From contig JBMFWG010000024.1 in NCBI GenBank assembly GCA_049965515.1, positions 1 to 30,936 on the forward strand: 30,936 bases of DNA, in the 5' to 3' direction. Of the stretch, positions 1 through 7,455 are shown in pieces. A model generated the notes under the pieces. That model worked only from the letters and a program-made list of their open reading frames with translations. It was not told the origin of the DNA and searched no databases. The translations under genes were made by a program, and so were the position numbers. The stretch's first letter is position 1. Each line of letters starts with the position of its first letter. The DNA comes from UBA4572 sp049965515 (lineage in GTDB: Bacteria > Nitrospirota > Leptospirillia > Leptospirillales > Leptospirillaceae).

Positions 1-31
1 AAAATAGTTACTTGCAAGATTATTTTTGGTC

Positions 32-490
32 CTAAAATTTGTCGCTCACCCTGACCGTGGTGTCGACCCGCATGACGTTGCGCTTGATCGCGCCGGCCTG
101 AATCATTTGCTCCCGGATGACCGCTTCCACCGCCTGCGTTCCCTCCGGTCCCAGGCGCTTTCTAAACCGGCACAGGGTCGAGGACTCCACATGACAGGCC
201 TCCTCGACCGGGACCTGGCAGAAAGCCATCCAGACGAAGTTCTCGTGAAGCCCAGACACCACGGCTTTATCGGAAAGAGCGAACCGGTGTTTCAGGATCA
301 TGAGCCCCACCATGAGCCGGGTCGGTTTGGCCGGACGTCCCTTTCCGGGAGCGTAATAGGGAGCCAGAACCCGGTCGATCTCCTTCCAGTCGATCTTTCT
401 GGCCAGCACCATGAGGGGATGGTTCGCCTCCACATGGCGGTCGGCTATCCACTGGAACAAGCTCGGCTGGGTTCGTGGCGCATGCGCCAT
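32..490 (-). pseudogene. IS5-family transposase, N-terminal fragment
   Basis: The 152-residue product has the N-terminal DUF772-like domain of IS5-type DDE transposases. Recognisable pieces are KGRPAKPTRLMVGLMILK, the segment around HENFVWMAFCQ, and FRKRLGPEG before the first catalytic Asp in VDTTV (about residue 143). The frame ends six codons later, at VSDKF, so the rest of the DDE core is absent and the protein cannot be an active transposase. The ATG at 490 is preceded by GGGAGG with good spacing; an upstream start at 532 is possible but has no such site. The bases beyond the stop (1-31) are AT-rich and do not look like IS coding sequence. The other half may lie outside the window. I am sure of the family and that the gene is broken, not of the subgroup. 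Confidence 0.8.
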
Positions 491-532
491 AATCGGTCCT
501 CCCGGAGAAAAGGTGAAAAAACGTTCGATCAC

Positions 533-1003
533 GAGAGGAATTATAGGCTAACTATCTTTATTTGTCAATAACTTAGATTCTGGCTTTTTCAGCGCCAACT
601 CGTTAGCGTTTGGATTGGCGTTTCTCACGTTCTTTCTGAGTGCCATTGTCCTTCTTGTCATAGTGGAAGCCGTGGCCCCCTCCCCTCTCTTGCGCCGTGC
701 ATGAACGCGTTCAACAGGGCCGTGAATGATTTTCGAGGAGATGTCGTCGGACAAAAGTCAGTTTTTTGCAAAGTGGTGGACAAGAATAATGACAATCACC
801 ACGGTAAGGTGGGTCAGGGGAGGAGCGGCAAACTCTGCCCCCGTCCAAGACAATCTCCACAGAGTCGAACTTGTTTTAACTCTTATCCCTGGACAAAGCT
901 TAGGGTCTTTGATCGGACAAAAACCCTTCATGAATAAACTTTGTCGTAAAATGAGCCTCAAAGGTCGGAAGTCCAAAAATTTTACAGGCTATGGAGAATC
1001 ATC
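533..1003. other. 470-bp stretch without a convincing gene
   Basis: No frame here has both a ribosome binding site and a recognisable protein. A 68-codon minus-strand frame (548-754, TTG start, no Shine-Dalgarno) reads plausibly at first and then becomes low-complexity. From a G-rich run near 680 a neighbouring frame carries a short charged tail, ending KEREKRQSKR before a stop. The two could be halves of one decayed gene. The right end (about 900-1003) should hold the promoter of the HTH/integrase pair, but I see no clear -35/-10 pair. Confidence 0.4.
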
Positions 1004-1324
1004 ATGAAAACTTTGGGCCTTAAAGAAGCGGCAAATGCACTGCTCCTGGCTCCGGAATCTCTAAGGCAGTTGGCCGCCTCCGGCAGGATCCCCGGGGCTC
1101 GGATCGGAAAAAGGTGGGTCTTTCTCGAAGAGGACCTGAAGGAGTTTATTCGATCCCGGTATACTAAAAAGCGGCAGGCCCTCGAATCGTTGGAGGCAAA
1201 AAAATGTTATACAAACGAGGCAAGACGTGGTGGATCGATTTCACCACCCCGAGCGGTGACCGCATTAGACAATCGACTCAAACAACTGACAGGAGAGCCG
1301 CCCAAGAGTATCACGACCGTGTAA
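1004..1324 (+). CDS. Excisionase-type helix-turn-helix DNA-binding protein
   Basis: Residues 1-55 form a MerR/excisionase-like winged-helix (HTH_17 type): a helix with KEAANALLLAPESLRQLAASG, then GRIPGARIGKRWVF and an acidic helix EEDLKEFIRS. Such proteins bind DNA and, beside an integrase, usually act as the recombination directionality factor or regulate the element. GGAG sits 8 bases before the ATG. The last 40 residues overlap the integrase gene by 121 bases and look like ordinary out-of-frame sequence, so the functional protein probably ends near the integrase start. At that point the frame contains GCA AAA AAA, an A-AAA-AAA heptamer in phase for a -1 shift into the integrase. Function as excisionase is inferred from fold and neighbour; transcriptional regulator is the alternative. 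Confidence 0.75.
   Translation: MKTLGLKEAANALLLAPESLRQLAASGRIPGARIGKRWVFLEEDLKEFIRSRYTKKRQALESLEAKKCYTNEARRGGSISPPRAVTALDNRLKQLTGEPPKSITTV
1192..1206 (+). promoter_or_regulatory. Integrase ribosome binding site overlapping an A7 slippery heptamer
   Basis: GGAGG at 1192-1196 lies 7 bases before the integrase ATG (1204), an ideal start signal. The seven A residues at 1198-1204 are phased A-AAA-AAA relative to the upstream HTH gene. A -1 slip there continues exactly into the integrase frame at its first codon. Reinitiation by coupling is the simpler reading. Confidence 0.55.
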
Positions 1325-2214
1325 AGGCCGAATTCTGGCGGCAGGATCAGCTCAAGGAAAAACCAAAACACACCTGGGATGAAGCGGCTCTCAGGTGGCT
1401 CGATGGGCTGCAAAATCCGCGAACCCAGAAAAATGCAGCAATCAGGCTCTCCTGGCTTCAAACTTTCCTCCGTGGAAAACTTCTGGAGGACATTGACCGA
1501 TCTCTGATCGCTGAGATCACCGCCGAACGGGGAAAAGGCGTCACTCCCACTACAGTGAACCGGTACTTAGAAACCCTCCAAGCGGTTCTTCACAAAGCCT
1601 TTGAGTGGGGGTGGCGTGAGAATGTTCCCGCCATTCCAAAACTCAAAACCACCTCTCGAAGAATCCGATGGCTCACGCACGAGGAGGCCAAAATCCTTTT
1701 AACCCATCTTCCGGAGCATCAAGCCGAACTTGCACGTTTCGCACTGGCGACCGGGTTGAGACAGAGGAACATCCTCGAACTCGAATGGAGCCAGGTCGAT
1801 CTGAAACGGGCTCTTTGTTGGATCCACCCGGATCAGGCCAAAGGAGGACGGGCCATCGGAGTGCCCCTCAATCAGGAAGCCATTTCAGTTTTATTGAGGC
1901 AAAAGGGGAAGCATGACCGATGGGTCTTCACCTTCCGGGGGAGGCCGGTGGGTCAGGTGAACACCAAGGCATGGAGAAGTGCCTTGAAACGAGCAGGTAT
2001 CAAAGACTTCCGCTGGCATGACCTCAGACACACCTGGGCCTCTTGGCATGTACAGTCCGAAACCCCTCTGCATATTCTTCAGGAATTGGGAGGATGGGCG
2101 GATTACAAGATGGTCCAGAGGTACGCTCACCTTGCCCCGGAGCATCTCGCAAAATTTGCGGAAAACTCAACTCATGGTACAAATATGGCACAATCCCAAC
2201 CTAGAATTGTCTAA
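1204..2214 (+). CDS. Tyrosine recombinase (phage/ICE-type integrase)
   Basis: The 336-residue protein has the full integrase layout: an N-terminal arm-binding region (YKRGKTWWIDF, residues 3-13), a SAM-like core-binding domain (about 55-140) and a C-terminal catalytic domain. Catalytic residues are visible: Arg186 (ATGLRQRN), Lys213 (AKGGRAIGVPL), His272 and Arg275 (WHDLRHTW), Trp298 in the second His/Trp position (LGGWADY) and the nucleophile Tyr307 (MVQRYAHL). It would cut and rejoin DNA between an attachment site on the element and one on the chromosome. The stop codon ends two bases before the 3' CCA of a tRNA-Ala gene, which points to that tRNA end as the target. GGAGG is correctly placed before the ATG. 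Nothing suggests the gene is broken. Confidence 0.93.
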   Translation: MLYKRGKTWWIDFTTPSGDRIRQSTQTTDRRAAQEYHDRVKAEFWRQDQLKEKPKHTWDEAALRWLDGLQNPRTQKNAAIRLSWLQTFLRGKLLEDIDRSLIAEITAERGKGVTPTTVNRYLETLQAVLHKAFEWGWRENVPAIPKLKTTSRRIRWLTHEEAKILLTHLPEHQAELARFALATGLRQRNILELEWSQVDLKRALCWIHPDQAKGGRAIGVPLNQEAISVLLRQKGKHDRWVFTFRGRPVGQVNTKAWRSALKRAGIKDFRWHDLRHTWASWHVQSETPLHILQELGGWADYKMVQRYAHLAPEHLAKFAENSTHGTNMAQSQPRIV

Positions 2215-2216
2215 GT

Positions 2217-2292
2217 TGGTGGAGGGTAGGGGATTTGAACCCCTGACCTTCAGGGTGCGATCCTGACGCTCTCCCAACTGAGCTAACCCCCC
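2217..2292 (-). tRNA. tRNA-Ala (anticodon CGC)
   Basis: The minus strand folds as a standard 76-base tRNA with encoded CCA. The acceptor stem pairs GGGGGGT with ACCCTCC with one G-U pair. The D arm contains AGCTCAGTTGGGAGAGC. The anticodon arm is TCAGG / ATCGCAC / CCTGA with CGC at positions 34-36, and the T arm is AGGGG TTCAAAT CCCCT. CGC reads the alanine codon GCG. The gene lies 76 bp downstream of purN on the same strand. The integrase gene abuts its 3' end, so the 3' half probably serves as attachment site, and the intact tRNA is what remains after integration. Confidence 0.95.
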
Positions 2293-2368
2293 AAAAAAGA
2301 CGGAAGAAAAAACGAGTAAGGCGGAAAAGACGAGAAAAAGACTACCACAAGGGCAGGACGGACATCAA

Positions 2369-2992
2369 TCAGTCAACCCATACAACCCGACGTCCCTCAA
2401 TCCTGAGACGACCACGGGAAAGGGCGTCGAGAGACTCGAGATAGGCTTCATGCTCGACAGGAAGCAACCTTTGGGAAAGGCTCTCATCGGTGTCTTCAGG
2501 AAGGACAGGAAGACATTTCTGCAAGATGACCGGTCCGTGATCCATTAACAGGTCAACAAAGTGCACCGTCACTCCAGTCACCTTCACCCCATAATCGATA
2601 GCCTGCTTCTGGGCGGACAGCCCCGGGAAGGAGGGCAAAAGGGAGGGATGGATATTAAGAATCCGATCGGGAAAAGCTCCGATCAAGACTGGACCCACCA
2701 GGCGCATGTAGCCGGCAAGAGCCACCGCATCGACAGATTTTTCCCGAAGGACATCAATGATCGCCCGCTCATAATCTTCCTTCGAAGAAAAGTCTCGAGG
2801 AATGACTTCAACAACAGGAACACCCTGCTCCCGGGCGCGGGCCACCACGGGGGCCCCCGCCTTATCGCAAACGACCACCACCGGCTCAACCTTGGGAAGC
2901 CGCCCCTCCTTTGAGGCCCGTATGATTGACAGGGCATTCGACCCCCGTCCCGAGGCAAAGATCGCCAGACGAAGCCGAGACTCATCCGGCAT
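2369..2992 (-). CDS. purN: Phosphoribosylglycinamide formyltransferase 1 (GAR transformylase)
   Basis: PurN transfers a formyl group from 10-formyltetrahydrofolate to glycinamide ribonucleotide in purine synthesis. The 207-residue length is normal. The phosphate-binding start LAIFASGRGSNALSII is present, as is the active-site block NIHPSLLPSFPG with the catalytic Asn and His. HFVDLLMDHGPVI supplies the catalytic Asp. The gene overlaps the end of purM by 11 bases, and GAGGTG lies 5 bases before its ATG inside purM, so the two are co-translated. The formyl donor would be supplied by the fhs product encoded elsewhere in this window. Confidence 0.95.
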   Translation of the reverse strand: MPDESRLRLAIFASGRGSNALSIIRASKEGRLPKVEPVVVVCDKAGAPVVARAREQGVPVVEVIPRDFSSKEDYERAIIDVLREKSVDAVALAGYMRLVGPVLIGAFPDRILNIHPSLLPSFPGLSAQKQAIDYGVKVTGVTVHFVDLLMDHGPVILQKCLPVLPEDTDESLSQRLLPVEHEAYLESLDALSRGRLRIEGRRVVWVD

Positions 2993-4031
2993 AAATCACC
3001 TCACCCTTTCCGCCCACGACCTCTCCGATCTTCCAGTATTTCTCATTCTGTGACGCAAGGTACGAGGTCAAGGCGGTCTCTTCCCGACCCGGAACAATCA
3101 CCACGAGACCCACCCCCATATTGAAAACGCGAAGCATTTCCTCAAGATCGATCAGTCCCTTTTCCTGAATATAGGAAAAGATTGGAGGAACCGGCCATGA
3201 CCCTATCCTTATACGCACCGATGTTCCCTCCGGAAGGATCCGGGGGATATTCTCGCTCAGACCTCCACCCGTAATATGGACAAAGGCGCCCACTGAAAGA
3301 ACTTCGCGTATTCCCGCCATAAGTGAGACATAAATCCGGGTCGGCGTGACGAGAAGCTTGCCCCAAGTCGTTTCCGGTTCGAAGGGAACGGGAGACAGGT
3401 GATCGACTTTTTCCCTCTCCAGGAGAACCCGACGGACCAGGGAAAATCCATTAGAGTGAATCCCCGACGAGGCAATGCCATAAACAACATCACCCGGGCG
3501 AATGGTTTTCCCGTCGATTATCTTCTCTCGATCGGCGATTCCGACACAAAACCCCGCCAGGTCAAAATCTCCCGGAGCATAGAGCCCGGGCATTTCGGCC
3601 GTCTCTCCTCCAAGAAGGGCCATGTTGGACTCCTGGCACCCCCTAACCACGCCTTCCATCACAGGAAGGGACTCCTCGATATCCAGCCGTCCCGTGGCAA
3701 AGTAGTCGAGAAAAAAGAGGGGGTCGGCCCCCATCACTGCGATATCATTGGCGCACATGGCCACAAGATCGATTCCCAGCCCATCAAATCTCTTCGCCCA
3801 TCGGGCCACAAGGAGCTTGGTTCCTACCCCATCGGTGCCGGAGACCAGAACCGGATCATTGTAGCGAGCGAAATCCGGACGAAAAACCCCTCCAAACCCT
3901 CCAATGCCCGAAACAATTCCTGAGCGATCTGTCATTTTGGCGAGTGGCTTGATGGCCTCAACCCATCGATTTCCGCGATCTATCGAGACTCCCGACTGGG
4001 CATAAGAGCCCTCGTCCCCCTGAACTTCCAC
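2982..4031 (-). CDS. purM: Phosphoribosylformylglycinamidine cyclo-ligase (AIR synthetase)
   Basis: PurM closes the imidazole ring of FGAM with ATP to give aminoimidazole ribonucleotide. Family hallmarks are SGTDGVGTKLLVA, the GGETAEMPG block, GIASSGIHSNGFSLVR and HITGGGLSENIPRILP. An ATG at 4046 opens the frame, but no ribosome binding site precedes it. Instead that codon itself starts the string ATGGGAGGTCAGAGCGTG, in which GGGAGG is ideally spaced before a GTG at 4031. I therefore prefer GTG 4031 (349 residues), which keeps the conserved YAQSGVSIDRGN. It heads a purM-purN operon that may read on into the tRNA-Ala. Confidence 0.93.
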   Translation of the reverse strand: MEVQGDEGSYAQSGVSIDRGNRWVEAIKPLAKMTDRSGIVSGIGGFGGVFRPDFARYNDPVLVSGTDGVGTKLLVARWAKRFDGLGIDLVAMCANDIAVMGADPLFFLDYFATGRLDIEESLPVMEGVVRGCQESNMALLGGETAEMPGLYAPGDFDLAGFCVGIADREKIIDGKTIRPGDVVYGIASSGIHSNGFSLVRRVLLEREKVDHLSPVPFEPETTWGKLLVTPTRIYVSLMAGIREVLSVGAFVHITGGGLSENIPRILPEGTSVRIRIGSWPVPPIFSYIQEKGLIDLEEMLRVFNMGVGLVVIVPGREETALTSYLASQNEKYWKIGEVVGGKGEVIYAG

Positions 4032-4177
4032 GCTCTGACCTCCCATTGACTTGAATTACGGACACGTTCTGATACAATACCAACTACTTTTAAAAATAAT
4101 ATCCATTATCTATGAATAACTCATTAACCTCTCAACTTTTGGGCAAGATCTTCCGATAAGAGATCCAGCATAACGTG

Positions 4178-4203
4178 CCAGATTAAATGGCCAGATTAAA
4201 TGG
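4178..4203 (+). repeat. 13-bp perfect tandem repeat (two copies)
   Basis: CCAGATTAAATGG occurs twice back to back (4178-4190 and 4191-4203) between the divergent purM and lipoprotein genes. Each unit has CCA/TGG inverted ends, so it could bind a dimeric regulator. It lies 117 bp before the lipoprotein start. A chance duplication cannot be excluded. Confidence 0.6.
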
Positions 4204-4266
4204 ATGGATCTCGAGGAAGGGTAAACCACTTTCAGAGAGCCGGATTGTCCTCAAGATCATAGCCCA

Positions 4267-4282
4267 TTGACGGCATCGTCAA
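4267..4282. promoter_or_regulatory. Inverted repeat TTGACGGCATCGTCAA upstream of the lipoprotein gene
   Basis: Six-base arms TTGACG and CGTCAA flank a 4-base GCAT spacer, ending 37 bases before the ATG at 4320. The left arm also resembles a -35 box, but no good -10 follows at 17 bases. It could be an operator or a short leader hairpin. Confidence 0.4.
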
Positions 4283-4319
4283 CAAGGACATCCCGCCCAT
4301 CGCACAAAGGACCGAATCC

Positions 4320-5342
4320 ATGTGTGGCTTTTCTCTCCGATTCCAATCGTTAATTTTATCGATTCTTCTCCTGCTGTCGGGGCTCTCTCTGTCTTCCTGC
4401 GGAGGCAATGGATCCATGTTCGGAAACGGATCGGGATCTCCCTCCACAGCGGCCGCAGCCAACCAGGTCGCCGGAATCGACATCGCTAATAACAACTATT
4501 CAGGCGCCATCTCGGTCCTCACCCCCTTCTGCCCGAACAACAACTGCCAGAACGCCGATCTTGCCAATACCCTAGCCAATGCCTACATGGCCATGGGCAA
4601 TTCAAGTGCCGGGACCACCGTGACCGGAACAACATCCGTCACCGGAGCAAGCGGGGAGGGCGCCACGGTTTCACAAATCCTCTCGAGCATCCTGAACCTG
4701 GTCAAGGGAGGCTCTAGCACAACCACCACATCAATCATCCAGGCCGTTTTTCAGGCCGTTCCCTGCATCAGCAACAATACCTGCACCCAGACCTATCTCG
4801 ATAACCTGGCCACCGCCGTTCAGGTCCTGGCCAATACGCCCTGCAGCGGCTCAACCTCCGTTGCCGACAACTGCCCCGACTCCTCGACCATAATTGTCGC
4901 CGATATGCTCTATATCCTGGCGGCGGCGCAATATGATACCGGATTGGCGTACAACAACGGCACATGGGAAGTTTGTCAACCCGGAGGGGGGGGACTGACC
5001 GGGTGTACAAGTCTTTCAAGTATCACAGGGAAAACAATCGCCTCGACCCAACTGTCAAACATGGGGGCCATTCTCGACAACATTTCAGTTTCCGGAGCCG
5101 GAACCCCCTCCATTACCATCAACAATGCCAATATCGTCAATGTCGTTCCCTATTTCCTGACTTCTTTCGGAACCTCGAACAACTCCAATATCGTCGGGCC
5201 AATCAACCAATTCCTGAACAGCATCAACTGCTATGCCACCACAAACGGAACCAATTGCGCTCCCTCGAATCAATCAACAACAGCACCAGCAAGCATTTCT
5301 TTTTCGTCGAGTGCGCTGACCGACCTTTTGGATACTCTCTAA
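4320..5342 (+). CDS. Putative outer-membrane lipoprotein of unknown function
   Basis: The N-terminus is a lipoprotein signal: Arg7, a hydrophobic run at about residues 11-22 and the lipobox LSSC with Cys27. Gly follows the Cys instead of Asp, which favours the outer membrane. Residues about 45-75 (helical, ending LANTLANAYMAMG) look like a single TPR-type hairpin. The rest is rich in Ser, Thr, Asn and Gly, with several Cys-X4/5-Cys pairs (FCPNNNCQN, CISNNTC, CYATTNGTNC) that may form disulfides. I recognise no named family. AAAGGA is 8 bases before the ATG. The next gene, 38 bp downstream, encodes an outer-membrane barrel, so the two may work together. A run of eight G (4986-4993) interrupts the coding sequence in the PGGGG segment. 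Confidence 0.8.
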   Translation: MCGFSLRFQSLILSILLLLSGLSLSSCGGNGSMFGNGSGSPSTAAAANQVAGIDIANNNYSGAISVLTPFCPNNNCQNADLANTLANAYMAMGNSSAGTTVTGTTSVTGASGEGATVSQILSSILNLVKGGSSTTTTSIIQAVFQAVPCISNNTCTQTYLDNLATAVQVLANTPCSGSTSVADNCPDSSTIIVADMLYILAAAQYDTGLAYNNGTWEVCQPGGGGLTGCTSLSSITGKTIASTQLSNMGAILDNISVSGAGTPSITINNANIVNVVPYFLTSFGTSNNSNIVGPINQFLNSINCYATTNGTNCAPSNQSTTAPASISFSSSALTDLLDTL

Positions 5343-5380
5343 GCGTCACCCTACAAACAATTGAATGAAAAGGATCATTG

Positions 5381-6529
5381 ATGATGAAAAAAATGACGGG
5401 TCATTATCTTAGAATCCTGACGCCAGGAGGACTCTTCGGAGCCATCATGATCCTTTTGCTCTTCTCCCGCCCCGCACTGGCCGGCCCTTCCGGCGTAGCC
5501 GGAACGGCTCTCTTCGAGCAGTTCCCCATGCTCTACCAGAGCGTTTCTGTCGAAGGTATGGGAGGAGCATTCACCGCCGTGGCCAACGACGAAAACGCCC
5601 CCTTTTATAACCCGGCCGGCCTCGATAACATTCAAAGCACAACCTTTGCCATCCTCAACATCTCTGGCGAAATCTCTTACCCTACCCTCTACCCCAACCT
5701 TTACAACAGCGTCCAGGGGCTGGGATCGAACAACACCTCAGGCTATATCAATGCTTTCAACAGTGTGGCCGGACAAACCTTGTATGCCCGGGCGGGAGAC
5801 TGGTCCAACTACACCACCCATGACTTCTCCATCGGGATCCTCTCCAACAACCAAGTGGCGGGGGTGGCCAATCCCACCCCCACAACCAATAACCTGGCTT
5901 CCTTGGCAGCTCTCTCCGATACCGGCATCGTCGTCAGCGGGGCCATGGGTTTTTTCAATCACCACCTCCAGGTTGGTGGAACGATCATGGGCCTCGAACA
6001 GTACTTTATGAATCTGCCGGCCCTTTCCGTCACTCAGGTCTCAAGTATTTCCAGCACCCTGACAAGCAATCTTGCCAACGGCTTCGGCATCGTGGGCAAC
6101 CTCGGAGCGATCTACCACTTTGACGCCCCCCTCAACCCCACCATCGGCGCATCAATTCTGAATGTGGGAACTGCCAGCTTCGGAAATGCAGGATCCCTTC
6201 CCCAGATCATCAACGGCGGTATCGGCATCGATCCCGATATCGGCTTTGGGCAACTGATCGCCGACATCGACTATGTCGACATTACCAACTATCTCTACTA
6301 CACCGGAGACTCTCTCTGGCTGCACACCCGGTTCGGTGTGCAATACAAGTTTCCCTATATTCTGACCCTTTCGGCGGGAGTCTACGAAGGCTACCCCACT
6401 GTGGGCGCCGGGATCGACCTGTGGGCCGCACGGCTCAATGCCTCTTACTACACCGAAGAGGCGAGCCCCATCCCAGGACTCGAGCCCAACCATATTCTGG
6501 CCCTTCAGATCGCTTTTGGCTGGATGTAA
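5381..6529 (+). CDS. PorV/UPF0164-like outer-membrane beta-barrel protein
   Basis: A Sec signal peptide ends near PALA|GPSG. It is followed by the family-like opening VSVEGMGGAFTAVANDENAPFYNPAGL, which is typical of FadL/PorV/UPF0164 barrels. Alternating hydrophobic strands follow, and the protein ends in an aromatic-rich strand (LALQIAFGWM), as barrels assembled by BamA do. I start at ATG 5381 because AAGGA lies 6 bases upstream; the TTG at 5378 is too close to it. The gene follows the lipoprotein gene by 38 bp on the same strand and ends before a strong terminator. The substrate or partner is unknown: PorV relatives act in type IX secretion, others in lipid uptake, and nothing here decides between them. 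Confidence 0.8.
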   Translation: MMKKMTGHYLRILTPGGLFGAIMILLLFSRPALAGPSGVAGTALFEQFPMLYQSVSVEGMGGAFTAVANDENAPFYNPAGLDNIQSTTFAILNISGEISYPTLYPNLYNSVQGLGSNNTSGYINAFNSVAGQTLYARAGDWSNYTTHDFSIGILSNNQVAGVANPTPTTNNLASLAALSDTGIVVSGAMGFFNHHLQVGGTIMGLEQYFMNLPALSVTQVSSISSTLTSNLANGFGIVGNLGAIYHFDAPLNPTIGASILNVGTASFGNAGSLPQIINGGIGIDPDIGFGQLIADIDYVDITNYLYYTGDSLWLHTRFGVQYKFPYILTLSAGVYEGYPTVGAGIDLWAARLNASYYTEEASPIPGLEPNHILALQIAFGWM

Positions 6530-6549
6530 TAGAGCTCCCACTGTCGAAC

Positions 6550-6599
6550 CGGAACCCAAGAAAAAAGGCGCCTAAAGGCGCCTTTTTTCTTGGGTTCCG
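6550..6599. terminator. Bidirectional Rho-independent terminator with a 23-bp perfect stem
   Basis: Arms 6550-6572 and 6577-6599 pair perfectly around a TAAA loop. The inner GGCGCC core is flanked by six A on one side and six T on the other, so a U tract follows the GC core on either strand. It sits between the convergent barrel gene and rnc and should stop transcription from both. Confidence 0.92.
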
Positions 6600-6656
6600 A
6601 ACCCTTTTCTGTATGTATCGCCCAATCATCTACCATCTACCCAAACAGCCCCCTCA

Positions 6657-7421
6657 TTAGTGAATCCTCGACGGGGTGGCATCGACGGGAGACGGAAGGT
6701 CGGTAGTGGTTCGGGCAATTCGTTCAAGAGCAGATTTGGCCGCCTTCTGCTCAGCCTCTTTCTTCGAGTGGCCCTGACCTTCTCCCCAATTCCTGTCTCG
6801 AATCCTGACCGCGACCTCGAAGACCTTCTGATGATCGGGGCCAGACTGGCCTGTAATCACATATTGGGGAAGGGTCTCCAGCTCCCGCTGGCAGTATTCC
6901 TGGAGCTGGGTCTTGTAGTCGGCCACCGACTCCCCCCGGGAGACGCTTTCAAAGAGCTCGTGAAATTCCCGGAGAATGAAATGCCTGGCAGCATCAAGCC
7001 CTCCATCCTGATAGATGGCGGCGATGACGGCCTCCAGCGCATCGGAGAGAATGGAGTTCTTCTCCCGGCCCTGGGTCATCTCTTCTCCGCGGCCAATCAG
7101 GAGGTAGCGGCCAAGTCCGATATTGCGAGCAATTTGAGCCAGAGAGGGTTCGGAAACAATTCGCCCCTTGAGTTTTGAGAGCACCCCCTCAGGAGAGTCG
7201 GGCCAAAGACGCATGAGGTATTCGGCCACGACAAGCCCCAAAACCGTATCGCCCAGGAATTCAAGCCTCTCGTTGTCCCGACGGACACCCCCCTTTTTTG
7301 TCTCATTGGTAAAAGACTTATGGATTGTCGCCTCTTCAAGGCGCTCCAGAGAGGAGAAGCGATAGCCCAGACGCTCTTCTAGAACAGGGAGATTTTGCAT
7401 CCACTGGGAGCGGGGAAGCAT
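6657..7421 (-). CDS. rnc: Ribonuclease III
   Basis: RNase III cuts double-stranded RNA, including rRNA precursors and structured mRNAs. The signature NERLEFLGDTVLGL is at residues 50-63 with the metal-binding Glu and Asp. The second acidic site is in SDALEAVIAAIY. A dsRNA-binding domain follows (DYKTQLQEYCQRE to HSKKEAEQKAAKSAL). The frame is open back to 7487 and would overlap fabF, but AAAGGAG lies just before the ATG at 7421, giving a 254-residue enzyme of normal size. It is the last gene of the long minus-strand array, 34 bp after fabF, a common neighbour. Confidence 0.95.
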   Translation of the reverse strand: MLPRSQWMQNLPVLEERLGYRFSSLERLEEATIHKSFTNETKKGGVRRDNERLEFLGDTVLGLVVAEYLMRLWPDSPEGVLSKLKGRIVSEPSLAQIARNIGLGRYLLIGRGEEMTQGREKNSILSDALEAVIAAIYQDGGLDAARHFILREFHELFESVSRGESVADYKTQLQEYCQRELETLPQYVITGQSGPDHQKVFEVAVRIRDRNWGEGQGHSKKEAEQKAAKSALERIARTTTDLPSPVDATPSRIH

Positions 7422-7455
7422 CGAGACTCCTTTAATGGGAAGAGGAGTGGTCTCT

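Noticed and set aside
2018..2266. Plus-strand frame ending in GRGFEPLTFRVRS
   Set aside because: The tail is the translation of the antisense of tRNA-Ala, a well-known false protein end, and the rest is antiphase to the integrase.
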